Source: Welwitschia mirabilis (taxonomy: Eukaryota > Gnetophyta > Gnetopsida > Welwitschiales). Taken from it: a DNA stretch of 22,831 bases. The translations under genes and the position numbers were made by a program. How positions within the stretch are numbered: the first letter of the stretch is position 1; every line of letters begins with the position of its first letter. Where the stretch lies: the NCBI GenBank assembly GCA_051453625.1, contig JBOZIK010000001.1, positions 36,310,066 to 36,332,896 on the forward strand, in the 5' to 3' direction. Under the pieces are notes generated by a model. The model was not told the DNA's origin and made no database searches. It saw only the letters and a program-made list of their open reading frames with translations. This document shows, piece by piece, positions 1 to 10,288 of this stretch.

Positions 1-156
1 CATCTCCATCAATTGTGACCAAACATCATAATTGGATTCAGTAAGAACAATTCCTGCATTGAATACACCTTTAGATTAAGCAACAATAGGAATCGACCTG
101 GTTCCAGATGATTCAGTATTTTTTCCACTCTTTTGTCCACAACCTTTCTAATTCAT
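1..156 (-). pseudogene. Copia gag N-terminal fragment, broken, cut by window edge
   Basis: This is the beginning of the gag polyprotein of a Ty1/copia retrotransposon, read leftwards from an ATG at 154-156 that lies 20 bases past the primer-binding site. Near the window edge the frame reads LTESNYDVWSQLMEM, which matches the conserved start of copia gag (a 'T..NY..W...M' block). The frame has a stop immediately after the second codon (TAG) and another in the middle (TAA), so it is a dead copy. The rest of the element lies outside the window to the left. The identification rests on the W-containing block plus the adjacent primer-binding site. The exact start codon is uncertain because of the early stop. 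Confidence 0.72.
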
Positions 157-175
157 GGATTTTGTGCAAGTAATG

Positions 176-187
176 GCTCTGATACCA
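176..187 (-). other. Primer-binding site, initiator-Met tRNA type (copia)
   Basis: The minus strand reads TGGTATCAGAGC, the standard Ty1/copia primer-binding site complementary to the 3' region of plant initiator methionine tRNA. It is a perfect 12-base match. It is separated from the LTR edge at 191 by three bases and followed (leftwards) by the gag start. It fixes the orientation of the partial element as minus. Confidence 0.9.
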
Positions 188-190
188 AAT

Positions 191-360
191 TGAAGCATCT
201 GTGCTACACTAATATGAAATCTATTCACTGAAGTGCTCCTTGGAAACGTCTTGTACTTGAAAGAGGCAAAGAGTCATAACTTATATCCAAAGGTCACGAC
301 CTATGGAAATTATGGAGAGAACAAAAATGTTCAACAGTAACATCATCTAATTTTCCTAGA
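191..360 (-). mobile_element. 5' LTR of the partial copia element (outer end not determined)
   Basis: An LTR must abut the primer-binding site at 176-187. The plus strand here begins TGAAGCATCTGTGC, so in element orientation the LTR ends in CA as expected. The outer LTR end cannot be placed because the partner LTR lies outside the window. The end coordinate given is a minimum guess only. Confidence 0.5.
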
Positions 361-1235
361 TATTGATGGTATGGTATATGTAAAGCTACTACCCTTTTGT
401 TCGCTTGTAACAAAACTCAAACATAGGGGCAAAAAAGGATTTAAAGCAAGTTTTTAGACAAACTACTAATAATGCATAAGCCCTTTCTTCCTTGGGTTTT
501 ATATGTATGTCTCTTTGTCTTCGATTCAAAAAGTTGGTCTAAATTCTTTTTATGTTTAATCTTTCACAATTTCAAAACTGCCTTTATTATATGATGTGAT
601 TTATTGAAAACATAAACAAGACACCCTCTTAGTCTTAAAATAAAGAAGAAGAAGTCACAAAGGGAAATGAGATAAAAGTTTGTGAAGACTACTTTTGATG
701 TAATTAATAGGTAGATCAATCCTTCACTGCTAGTTCCTATCACTCAAGATGCATTGGATTTTATATTATTCCACATAAAGCAATTCAAATATTGAACTAA
801 AAAGGAATATGAGTATATGAGATATACACAAGTTTAGATTGTTAAAATGTTCATTAAGTATGTTGATTGCTAGTGTGTAACGCTTATTTAAATATTAAAA
901 ATAAATTAGGCATAGGGGAAATGCTTAATGCATAATAGTTAAAGATAACTCAAGTGGTTTTGGCAAAGTTAATCTTGGGAGTCAAGATTTTATTAGAAGA
1001 ATTTATCATTAATTAGTTATGCCTAATTTGACAAAAACTTTGCATATATATTACATGATTTAATCGATAAACAAGTACCTTTATATTCCACAATTCTCTA
1101 GTGTAAATATTCAGGGTATGTCGAAACCTCTTATGTAAGGCAACCTAATAGGTTCATCCTCCTAAATCAGTTCCATTTTTTTAATCCCATCTTTCAATTT
1201 TTTGATGTAAACATTGGCCTTTTTCATGGAAATGT
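361..1235. other. Non-coding, AT-rich; nothing recognised
   Basis: No reading frame, RNA gene or transposon end is supported here. Part may still belong to the LTR that begins at 191. It lies downstream of the 3' end of the minus-strand SDIR1-like gene. Confidence 0.5.
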
Positions 1236-1513
1236 CTGATGTTGCTTCTAATTTGAAGATGACAATTAACTAGTGCAAAATTTTAAATCCCTAATAGAAG
1301 TTCGAGATTTGTGCTATCAATCATACTCCTAAACTGAGCACCATTTTTAATCCATTTATACCACCTTCATTATGCTTAATGCTACTTCTAATTTGAAGAT
1401 GATCATTAAGTAGTGGAATGTTTCATATCCCTAATAGAAGTTTTTTATTTGCGCTATCAATCATACTCCTAAAATGAAGCACCACTTTTAATGCATTTGT
1501 ACCAACTTCACCT
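1236..1513. repeat. Tandem duplication, 140-bp unit, two copies
   Basis: Two adjacent diverged copies of a 140-base unit. The shared block cttctaatttgaagatg occurs at 1245 and again at 1385. Both copies also contain ccctaatagaagtt and ctatcaatcatactcct at matching offsets. Several substitutions separate the copies, so the duplication is not recent. No coding potential is seen. Confidence 0.85.
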
Positions 1514-2639
1514 ACTTGTGCTCCCTCTTGTTCCTTATCTTTCCATAAGGTAACTCATCCAACAAGCCAAAGAGTCTAATGCCAATGTCTTATCAAATTG
1601 AGATGATAAAAAAAGAACATATTGAAACACAATCGTAACTCGCACAACAAAATCAAAAAGCATGAAAAATAGAGGAATATGGTTGCTATATAAAAAGAAC
1701 TTAAGCATTTGTCTACAATGGAATGGATTTAAAAGCATACTTATGTAAAAGAATCTTCAAAAGCTTTAATCTATAGATATTTATTCAACATAAGAATTAT
1801 ATGGTCTTAAGATACTGAAGATAAAGATGCTATAAAGCCTGCACATAAATTTAATCCAGTTATCACGCACTTTGATAGGGCTTAGTCGTAAAAGACAATG
1901 CAAAGGTTGTCTAATTCAAACACATGCTTCCTACACATAAAAAATACTGTATTTCTACTAATAAAAAATAGTCATGTCATTGCAAAGAGTTAAACTCTTA
2001 TGGCTAAGCCAAGAAAAGGAGAAAGGCTAACATGATTGAAGATAAGCACACGTAGGGCAACAACTAAACATTCATAATTGAGCCAGTATGGAGACACACA
2101 CAAAAGTACCTACACTCTTGGCTCGATGAATTGTGACCTTTCCATCTTACATGGCAGGCGAGTACACAAATGGGATGCAAAATACTAAGGGGTGTCACAA
2201 TGATATTGAAACCAAATAGTTCCTACTGTCATTGTTATGTAACCAAACAGTTCCAACCGTTCTTGTGCTTCTAGACACTCTGGGTTGGGTTCCTTCTTGT
2301 CAACTAGGTGAAGCCAACTATTGCTCTGATTCTGACAGTCAGGTCTGCTAAAGTTTTCTTCAAGAAAACATTTCAATGAGAAGTTTACAAAATGAAAGAT
2401 TAGATCACAAAGAGCTTGACATGTTTTTCTTAATTGCTAAGAAAGACCGCATGATCTTCTTAACTACCTTTTCAAGACAAAGTAAATTGTTTTAAGTCAA
2501 AAATCATGATAAAAAGTCATTAAAATACTAACATGTCAAATGAATACCTCCTTTAAAGTGTGTTAAAGTTTTTATGTGATATTAAGGTTACATCGCCATA
2601 CGATATTCCCGCCTCAGGTTTCCAACTCTAACTCACTTT
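1514..2639. other. Non-coding; nothing recognised
   Basis: Short open frames occur on the minus strand (for example 2185-2376) but none shows a motif, splice context or codon pattern I can tie to a gene. I see no transposon ends. Confidence 0.45.
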
Positions 2640-2676
2640 CACACACACACACACTCTCTTCCCCTCTCTTCTTCCT
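2640..2676. repeat. CA microsatellite followed by a CT-rich tract
   Basis: About seven CA units (2640-2654) run into a CT-rich stretch (tctcttcccctctcttcttcc). It is an ordinary simple repeat, likely to vary in length. Confidence 0.9.
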
Positions 2677-3546
2677 TTTAAATTTGAATTCTCTCACGTT
2701 TGGGCATTTATACACATAAGAACTGACTTAATAAAGGAAGTCTTTAATGACATCCTTTTAATAACAGTTACAAGAAAATCAAAAGGCCTAGACTGTCTTG
2801 ACAAACTATACCACGTCTAAGTTTGTTTATTGTGTCAAATTTAGAAAGCAAGTGGGCTACAAATTTAAGAGGTATGTCATATGACATAAACAGAGCCTAA
2901 CGATGAGGTTGCTTCATATTTATTTGATTTTATTTGGAGTATGTAGTTTTCATTAAATGCATCGACTGTTTGAATTACTTCATACCTTCATACCTATTAT
3001 GAAGTTCTCATACTTTATTAGCCATGGTAACTTCATTGCTGAGACGAGTGCTCTTCCCTATAACTAATTAGTTAAAGACACTTGGCTGATCCAATAATCT
3101 ATCATTTTCTTTCTCCTATATTTTGCAGTGTTAAACTCTTGATCTGAATCAGTTCCAATCATTAATTTCTCAACTAATCTATGATACAATGTTAAAAACT
3201 TGAGAATTATTGAAAAAGGATTTAATTTGATTTTATTTAAGACTGAAAATTCAACTAAGATGGTTGCATTCACACATCTTTTGAGTTTCCATTTCCAAGT
3301 GTCAACATACCTCTTATTAAAATTATTTCATTACGTCATTTTAGAACTTAAATCATTATTTTACATAATGCTTTTAGATGTTGGTCATCTTTTTGGTCAA
3401 TCATCATATCTGTGCATTTATTTCCATGTCACAGCTCCATTACAAAGCTAGGATACTTCATCATTCAAGAGCAATAGATTGTATATTATAAGGCTTCACA
3501 TTTCATTTCACGCCTTCTGATATCCTATTCTTCCTTACCCTGGTCA
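2677..3546. other. Non-coding; nothing recognised
   Basis: AT-rich sequence with no supported gene. The overlapping small open frames on both strands at 3064-3451 lack any recognisable domain and look like chance frames. Confidence 0.45.
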
Positions 3547-3703
3547 TTATGATTGCTTCATAATGCTTGTCTAACTAGCAACTACATATATCAACATACA
3601 CAACGTTTGTGGCAACATGGAAACTATCATTGCTTCATAATGCTCGTCTAACTAGCAAGTCTGTAATACCAACATACATGAGTTTCATGGCAACATGGAA
3701 ACC
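3547..3703. repeat. Tandem duplication, about 77-bp unit, two copies
   Basis: The block attgcttcataatgct, followed after one base by gtctaactagcaa, occurs at 3552 and again at 3629. Both copies end in a shared ggcaacatggaaac. The copies differ at several bases. The sequence is non-coding. Confidence 0.85.
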
Positions 3704-4116
3704 AAAGCTAACAGTAGTTTAAATTTAAATCCTAAACTGCAAAACAAGATTCTGAAAGACGAAGTCATCAGCTTGGTTAATATTAGACAAAGTCTGCATT
3801 ACACCTGGCTGGGAGCATTTCTTAATCACATGAAAAGATTTTTCCCCATTTAACTCATCCGTCCATGTATGTTAGAACTTGTTCCATTAGAGCTGTCCTC
3901 GAGTGACCAACCCAAACCAAAGGGAAGGAAAACTGTAACAGCTCCATATAATAAATGAGACGTTCCAAACCCATAATGATAACGATGCACATATATATCT
4001 TAAGGATGCTTTATTGCCTTACTAATAGCAATTTAGACCACTGCAGATTCACAATAACCCTGTTAACTTGGAAGTGAGGAATAACTGTTCACACTATTCG
4101 AAAAAGTGAAGGTGAT
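3704..4116. other. Non-coding; nothing recognised
   Basis: No gene, RNA or transposon terminus is supported in this stretch, which lies more than 700 bases beyond the stop codon of the SDIR1-like gene. Confidence 0.45.
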
Positions 4117-4308
4117 TTTTTCAATGAAAAAATTTGGGAATTTGCAATGGTGAATAAAAAGTNNNNNNNNNNNNNNNNNNNNNNNNNNNNNNNNNNNNNN
4201 NNNNNNNNNNNNNNNNNNNNNNNNNNNNNNNNNNNNNNNNNNNNNNNNNNNNNNNNNNNNNNTTTTTCAATGAAGAAATATGGGAATTTGCAATGGTGAA
4301 TAAAAAAT
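4117..4308. repeat. Near-identical 46-bp repeats flanking a 100-N assembly gap
   Basis: The 46 bases before the gap (4117-4162) and the 46 bases after it (4263-4308) are almost the same sequence, sharing gggaatttgcaatggtgaat and differing at about three positions. The N run at 4163-4262 is exactly 100, a size commonly used for gaps of unknown length. Either a tandem repeat failed to assemble, or two contig ends overlap and were not merged (for example two haplotypes). Confidence 0.9.
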
Positions 4309-4468
4309 TTGATATGATGCTGTAAAAGTGATTACCATGACCCTTAACACTAAAATTTTTTACCAGCCATAACCATTTTTGAGAGTTGTAGAAATGCAAC
4401 ATTCAATAGGAGTGACCAAAAGATAGATCTTGGAGACCAAACAAAATCGCTTGCAACACGGAATTACT

Positions 4469-4490
4469 GGGGGAAAGGGGAGGGGGGGGA
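4469..4490 (+). other. G-run, possible G-quadruplex
   Basis: Three G runs of five, four and eight bases are separated by AAA and A. The longest run can supply two G-triplets, so four G-triplet tracts are available. It lies about 330 bases past the stop codon of the SDIR1-like gene, on the strand opposite to its transcript. No function is claimed. Confidence 0.4.
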
Positions 4491-4822
4491 GTAAAAAGGA
4501 CACCAACAATATGTGAGGGATGTCTAAGAATACAAAAGCTTTCCAAGGAACATGGTTTTTGCATATAAATAAGTAACATCCTGAGATTTAACATAACAAT
4601 AATGTTCTAAAGATTGAACTTAGTTTCCATGATTTTCTCTTGAACCTAGAGAGGATGTCAGGTTATTGACCAATCACCAAATTATGTACAAAAAGGAATT
4701 TATAATGGAAAAGGCAATTTTACATTTTTCCTTTGGCATAAACCTCTTGACCTGCCACCAGTAGTTATAATCACCTTGATATATACTCCAAATTCGTCAA
4801 GGCTGTAGTCTAAATTTTACTT

Positions 4823-4945
4823 TTAAACCATAAACGGACCTGTGTCTGATTCTGAAGCACCCTGCCAGCCAGAACCCACTCTAAACTTACAGACAGGACA
4901 AGTTGCTTGCTGACGCAACCAAGGATCAATACATGCCACATGAAA
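4823..4945 (-). CDS. SDIR1: SDIR1-like RING-H2 E3 ubiquitin ligase, last coding exon
   Basis: This exon encodes the C-terminal 40 residues of a RING-type E3 ubiquitin ligase and ends with TAA at 4823-4825. It starts FHVACIDPWLRQQATCPVCK and ends ...GPFMV. It supplies the second histidine and last three cysteines of a C3H2C3 RING-H2 finger, including the Trp of the PWL motif that contacts the E2 enzyme. The acceptor is tttcttacaaacttgcag, and the frame joins the exon at 12015-12137 in phase 0. The 'CIDPWLRQQ.TCPVCKFR...SGWQ' segment and Met-Val C-terminus match SDIR1, known in Arabidopsis as an ER-membrane E3 that promotes abscisic-acid and drought responses. N-terminal membrane segments are not in this window. 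Nothing in these two exons is broken, so the gene is probably functional. A closely related RING paralogue is the alternative. Confidence 0.88.
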   Translation of the reverse strand, partial: FHVACIDPWLRQQATCPVCKFRVGSGWQGASESDTGPFMV

Positions 4946-5469
4946 CTGCAAGTTTGTAAGAAAAACTCAGTCAGCAGAAACACAAATCCAACGCTGAATG
5001 TGAAACACTTTTCCAGTGCGAGAAACACAGAATCTGCATATATATAAAGGGAGAGATTAAATGTATTAAACAGACATTCAATTCTCGTAAACCACAACAA
5101 ACACAAAAATCCAGTTGTCATGGGACATCAAGAAAAGCGTGTATGGGCTTTGTACACTAAGAGAGTGGTTATGCCCATTTAAAAAGATAAGGGGAGGGTG
5201 GAACAATGTTCCACTGCAGAATTCTCTCAACCTTGCACTCTAAAAAGAGTGATAATATATCTAAAATCTGATCAAGTAATAATTAATAATTCAGTTGTGA
5301 ATGCTCCCATATCTATTTAATAATAAACCAAAAAGAGTTAGTTAAGACCTTTCATGCCTTGGAGCATGAATTGCATACCAAAAGCACGATATAACAATAT
5401 AACAGATAGAAACGCTTAAAATTGATACCTCTGCTTCAGATATTCTGCAGTTGTCCTAAAATGCAACAC

Positions 5470-5655
5470 CTTCAGACAATCCATTGTGCTTGTTGATCAG
5501 TCTGACATGATTTGTCAACTGACAAAATTCTGCTTCTCTCCAGTTGCTTCACTCTTTCATTCAATCTATTGCACTTATTAATCAATCTACATGATTTTGC
5601 CACTAACAAAATTCTGCTCCTCTCCAGATGCTTCACTCTTTCATTCTTTCTGTGT
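5470..5655. repeat. Tandem repeat, 84-85 bp unit, about 2.2 copies, intronic
   Basis: The block acaaaattctgct occurs at 5522 and 5606, and cttcactctttcatt follows in both copies, with a further partial unit. The period is 84-85 bases with one single-base indel. On the minus strand a 28-residue repeat (ERVKHLERSRILLV... and ERVKQLERSRILSV...) stays open, resembling a coiled-coil. It lies inside the SDIR1-like intron and has no splice context I can support, so I treat it as a repeat rather than an exon. Confidence 0.8.
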
Positions 5656-7151
5656 GTCGTCCAATTACATTTTCTCCACAATACTAGGTTGCATATTTCC
5701 CTATAAGCAATAGTAAAAAGTATTATAAACATCAAACATCATCCTTGGAATGGGTTTGAACCTTTAAAATCTAACAAACAGTTGGCTGAATAATAGTGTG
5801 AAAAGCTCTCTACAAACATCTCAAAACAAACTTGCCTGCTTTTACATTTGTTTTGCAAGGCAAATAAGGTTTTCATACCTCTAGTGACCCTCTGAGTACT
5901 GTACTTGTTCTATCTATAATTAGTAGAGCATTCTAAGCCCATGTATTTACACGAAGCAACAGCCTCAACATATTCATTTCCTATTTGAAAAGCAAAATCA
6001 ATATCACGCATCCTGTAGACAATGACTTTTATTTTTTGGACATTACTCTTCATTTCAGACTTATGGCAAAATTTACCCAAAATATGCAGCCTATGTTGGA
6101 AACCTTACATCATTTTAGATATCAGTATTACACCATCTGCACAAGCCAAGAGGTTCACATGATAGTTCTCTACTTATATAGAATGATTAGGGGCAACTTC
6201 ATTTATGCAAGGCTCTAATTCATCAATGTTCCAAAGTGTGAGAGAGAGGGCAACCTTGCTTAAAAACAACAGAAGTAGAAAATGTCAAGCTTTCCTAAGA
6301 AAGCATTGTATATTGTGTATGAGCTCGATACATAACTCTTCGACAGCTTTAGAATGGCAAACAATAAAGTTACTGGAGTTCCAATATTCTACACTTGTTG
6401 CAAAAGTTTATTCCTAAGAACCAAATCATATGCTGAGAAGTTTACAACCAAATGAATGTCTTTTTATTTGAATCTTTGGCTTTGTCAATAAGATGCTTCA
6501 AGGCGACAAGATGAACTACTACATAATGACATTACTAGAAGCCTAATATTGCCCATAGTTTACTTTTGTTTGCCTGTCTATCAAAACTTTGCTTCTAGAA
6601 GTGCTCCCAAGAGTTTTGAGAAAAAAATTGTTTATTACAATCAGTCTAATTATTTAAATCTGATTTCTTTCCCTCCTTCAATAACATAAGGCTCTGCGCA
6701 TACACCATTCTTTGTCCAATCCAAATTCTAAAACATGATTGTACTTCTTGTACACCATTTCCCAAGCAAGAGATCCAACCCATTTTAATCCTTCTCCATA
6801 TGAGCCTTATTGCATATGTCGCCTATTCTAATGCTAGCTTTCAGATTCCTCCACGTGAATTTTCAAATAAGAAAAATAATTTGCTATCAGTATTCGAAAA
6901 AGTTATATTCCATTATTATCCTTAGAAAAAAACCTTGATCACATCCATGCTCATCCCAAAAAAATTATATTCTATATTTTCTCCATTTCAAAGGAACTTC
7001 CAAAACTTTCCTGGTTCTTTTTCAAGTAGACAAAGCAATTCTGATTGGCTTTCTCTAATAAATTCTCTCTTATTGCAGATCATATTCATGTAGGATTTGG
7101 TTTTCTCTACTGATGTTTTGTGACACTCAAGAATCATCCTAGCTTGTCTGC

Positions 7152-7227
7152 ATTCAAGTTGAAAATCCTATCTTTTCTAGAATTCAAGTTGAAAATCCTA
7201 TCTTTTCTAGAATTCAAGTTGAAAATC
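7152..7227. repeat. Tandem repeat, 30-bp unit, about 2.5 copies
   Basis: The unit attcaagttgaaaatccta plus tcttttctag repeats with an exact 30-base period, starting at 7152, 7182 and 7212. The first two copies are almost identical, which suggests a recent expansion. It ends about 20 bases before the likely outer end of the neighbouring LTR element. Confidence 0.92.
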
Positions 7228-7247
7228 TTGCTTTACTTTTTGTACCA

Positions 7248-7940
7248 CTCTACAAGAAAATTTCTTTTTTGGTGTTGGCTAGAATGAAAATTTATTGAAA
7301 TAATAAAAAGGAAAGATCAATGGCAAGATGGAACTAAATTTTCACCTACCTCAAGATGCCAAGTACTTAGAAGACTCGTTAGATTAGTGATAAAAAAATC
7401 ACTACATAAATTTCCTTGAGGACATGTAAATGAAATTTTTTTCCATTTCTAGAAGATTTAATTCTTCTCTCATTCTAGCAATTGTTTTCAACTACACTTT
7501 AAGCCTTTATCTTGACAAGATTTACTCATTCAATATTCATTTCAAAACCCACAAACACTTGAGAGTCATAGTTGATAATCTACACCCACTCAAACTTATT
7601 TTAGCAGTGAAATCTCCATAGATGAACAACTTTCCTATTTGAGAAAAATTAGCAATATCTACAACTAGGTATTGAAAGGGATTTTCATGCGAATAAACTT
7701 TTCCACCATCCCAATGTGCAAAGACCCAAGCCCTTTAAATAGGGTTAGGGTTATAACCCAAGCCAAGCTTCAACCCTAAATCTCATACTCCATATACTAA
7801 TAAGTCTTACTTTATATTTTTAACTTCTAATTACAACATGTTGATGGACAACCAAAGGCTATCCCTCCTTTACAACATTACAACACATTAATAACATAAC
7901 ATATGAGCTCTATTACAAGAGTTAGCTTCAAACTCACACA
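7248..7940 (-). repeat. 3' LTR of the intronic LTR element
   Basis: The inner edge is well defined: CACACA at 7935-7940 abuts the polypurine tract, so on the minus strand the LTR starts TGTGTGAG. The right part (about 7690-7940) aligns with 10640-11077. The left part aligns only weakly (aagtacttagaag near 7361 against aagcactcagaag near 10434). The outer end was placed at 7248 from a short match (tacaagaaa) to the other LTR's terminus and may be wrong by tens of bases or more. Confidence 0.6.
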
Positions 7941-7952
7941 ATCTCCCACTTG
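7941..7952 (-). other. Polypurine tract (copia type)
   Basis: The minus strand reads CAAGTGGGAGAT directly followed by the LTR start TGTGTG. AAGTGGGAGAT is the classic plant copia polypurine tract that primes plus-strand DNA synthesis. It identifies the lower-coordinate LTR as the 3' LTR and fixes the element on the minus strand. Confidence 0.85.
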
Positions 7953-8514
7953 AAGACAAATTTACCTCCACCATCCATACGAAGCAAACAGAACGCAAAT
8001 AGGATGACCAACATCATCAAGTCACCTCCGATATTGCATATCTCATTATGATGGTAGGTCCCACTGAAATGACCGTTAGTGAAGACTAAAACATTGATGT
8101 CCAAACTAACCAAACCAAACTAGATCATGGTACGGAAGAGCTAGGTTGCAATAAGCAAGTGGAAATCTCTACCAAGAGTTCTTTTCAGCACTAGCACCAC
8201 AAGCTTTGAAACCCTTCTATATACTAATATTTCACATTAAACCATGCAAACATACCTGACACAATCTCAATGCCATTTTAGAGAAATCCAATATCACCAC
8301 CCTCTATGAACTTTTACTTCAGCACATAAACTTTCCATCTATTGGCAACTGCAACAAACTAAACAACAAAACCCTGTACAACTCCCACTAGCAATATATC
8401 ATGGCCTGGGGTGAATAAATCATGACTCAACCCAAGAAGCATCAAAGCATGATAAGATTATCCTCCATAGCAACAAACCCAACCTATCCCAAAGAATCAG
8501 TCTAATGAGAGGAG

Positions 8515-8554
8515 GCATCATCACGCATATGCTAGCATCATCATGCATATGCCA
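8515..8554. repeat. 20-bp direct tandem repeat, two copies
   Basis: The unit gcatcatcacgcatatgcta is followed directly by gcatcatcatgcatatgcca, two mismatches in twenty. It is a small non-coding duplication in the interior of the LTR element. Confidence 0.85.
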
Positions 8555-9546
8555 CAGACAATTTGTCCCCACATTTCCATTCATGTTGCACTTTTAGCAA
8601 ATTGATTGTCACATCTTTTCCTCGTTGTCTCTAGTAGTATTTGAAAAATCTGCAATTAATCTCCAAATTTGAAGATCAATCTTCGATCAAATAAAATTTC
8701 TTGTGGGATCAGCCCAAGAGGAGGTTTTAAACATTGAAAAGGAGCAAAAATACATTTTCTTTTGAAAGTTCAAAATGCTCTTCGACTCAAAACATGCTTA
8801 GCAGTCAAGAAACAATAGGAACCTTGAAAGATGTATAAATTACATTCGTTCATCAACTATGAACATGTAAATGCAAATCTGTATTTGTACACTATCTCCT
8901 TAGTTGGCCAACCATATTTCTAAAACTGATATGTCAAGATTTAAAAATTTCAAATGAGAGTTTGTAAAATATCTATTTCAAAGCTTTCAAATGTCAAATC
9001 CTATGTCAACGTTTTTTAAAAACTATGTTTTAGAAAACATTGCAAGCCAATAAATGATATAATTTGGTGGTTCTCTTCATTATTCAGAAAAAAGCGGGAA
9101 AAAAAAAAAAGAGGCCAACAATGTCATATGATATTATCACATTGGCACTAATTGTCTGGGTGACCTTAGCTTGCTGGTAAGGCATCCAACAAGATCAATG
9201 AGAATCCATCAAGCAAAACCTCATAACCTACTGATTACATACATGCTACTGTGGTATTCAATTGCATTAGCAAATCTAATAACTTTGCTTCTTGCATAGT
9301 CATTCAATGGAGCTTTCTATGAAGATAAACCTTGTTGCATGCATTTGCAATTTCGAAAGACATATCCATCTTCTTTAATAATCCTACTACCATCTCTTCT
9401 TCCTAGAACTTGGTCAAGGTGTAAACCAATAAGGCAAATTTGGACTAAGCCAAGTGCTCCTCGATCTACACCTGAACCATTTATCACTAGATAGAGAGAA
9501 GGGTTTCCCAAAAAGAGTGTGTCATTCTTTCTCAGACAATATATTA

Positions 9547-9954
9547 NNNNNNNNNNNNNNNNNNNNNNNNNNNNNNNNNNNNNNNNNNNNNNNNNNNNNN
9601 NNNNNNNNNNNNNNNNNNNNNNNNNNNNNNNNNNNNNNNNNNNNNNNNNNNNNNNNNNNNNNNNNNNNNNNNNNNNNNNNNNNNNNNNNNNNNNNNNNNN
9701 NNNNNNNNNNNNNNNNNNNNNNNNNNNNNNNNNNNNNNNNNNNNNNNNNNNNNNNNNNNNNNNNNNNNNNNNNNNNNNNNNNNNNNNNNNNNNNNNNNNN
9801 NNNNNNNNNNNNNNNNNNNNNNNNNNNNNNNNNNNNNNNNNNNNNNNNNNNNNNNNNNNNNNNNNNNNNNNNNNNNNNNNNNNNNNNNNNNNNNNNNNNN
9901 NNNNNNNNNNNNNNNNNNNNNNNNNNNNNNNNNNNNNNNNNNNNNNNNNNNNNN
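9547..9954. other. Assembly gap, 408 N, with repeated flanks
   Basis: The gap is 408 N, not a round default, so it is probably an estimated size. The left flank ends tctcagacaatatatta and the right flank starts ttctcagacaagatattaat: nearly the same sequence. Either the gap spans a tandem repeat or the contig ends overlap. Confidence 0.9.
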
Positions 9955-10274
9955 TTCTCAGACAAGATATTAATGATTTTGATCTTTCACAATGCCTCCC
10001 ACAAAAACTTTTAATTGTAGCCCTACTTGTATTCATGTCTTCCACCAAATTAAGAATCTACTAACAACAAAAAAAAAAAAAAGATCAATTCAGTTCTAGT
10101 ACAAGCTCTGAATCTCAGAAGTTCACATTGCATGCCCTTAGAGATCTACAACAACCTCTCTGTAGAACCTTGAGAGTTAAAATGAGGTGAAAACCCCTAA
10201 ATTTTCCTTCTTTGGTCCCCTTTGCTACCTCCTTCTTAATCCAATTGCTATGACCGAGGGACCCCAATCCTAGG

Positions 10275-10286
10275 GCTTTGAGACCA
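10275..10286 (-). other. Degenerate primer-binding site, initiator-Met type
   Basis: The plus strand GCTTTGAGACCA matches the reverse complement of the copia primer-binding site at 10 of 12 positions. It is two bases from the LTR edge TGTTAC at 10289, the same spacing as in the other complete elements here. It is weak alone but supported by position. Confidence 0.65.
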
Positions 10287-10288
10287 AT

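Larger units (their letters stand above)
7953..10274 (-). other. Interior of the intronic LTR element, no coding recognised
   Basis: Reading both strands I see no retroviral motif. The apparent open frames across 9317-10064 are mostly N codons at the assembly gap and are not evidence of genes. A second polypurine-like stretch (ctagtgggagt, minus strand near 8385) is noted but unexplained. Confidence 0.5.

Noticed and set aside
2185-2376. Minus-strand 63-residue frame and a GCTCTGATTCTGA stretch near 2320 resembling a copia primer-binding site
   Set aside because: The primer-site match covers only the first eight bases or so and no LTR edge or gag follows. The frame has no recognisable motif.
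3200-3451. Open frame on the plus strand, hydrophobic
   Set aside because: AT-rich DNA gives chance hydrophobic frames. There is no family motif, and no splice or promoter context.
4810-5121. 103-residue minus-strand frame overlapping the last SDIR1 exon
   Set aside because: It is a different frame from the RING exon and reads across the splice acceptor; a shadow of the real exon.
8385-8400. Second polypurine-like stretch (ctagtgggagt on the minus strand) inside the LARD-like interior
   Set aside because: It is followed by a TG but there is no LTR-like repeat beyond it, so it may be chance.
9317-10064. Several long open reading frames across 9317-10064 on both strands
   Set aside because: Most of their length is N from the assembly gap. 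The real residues at each end show no domain.
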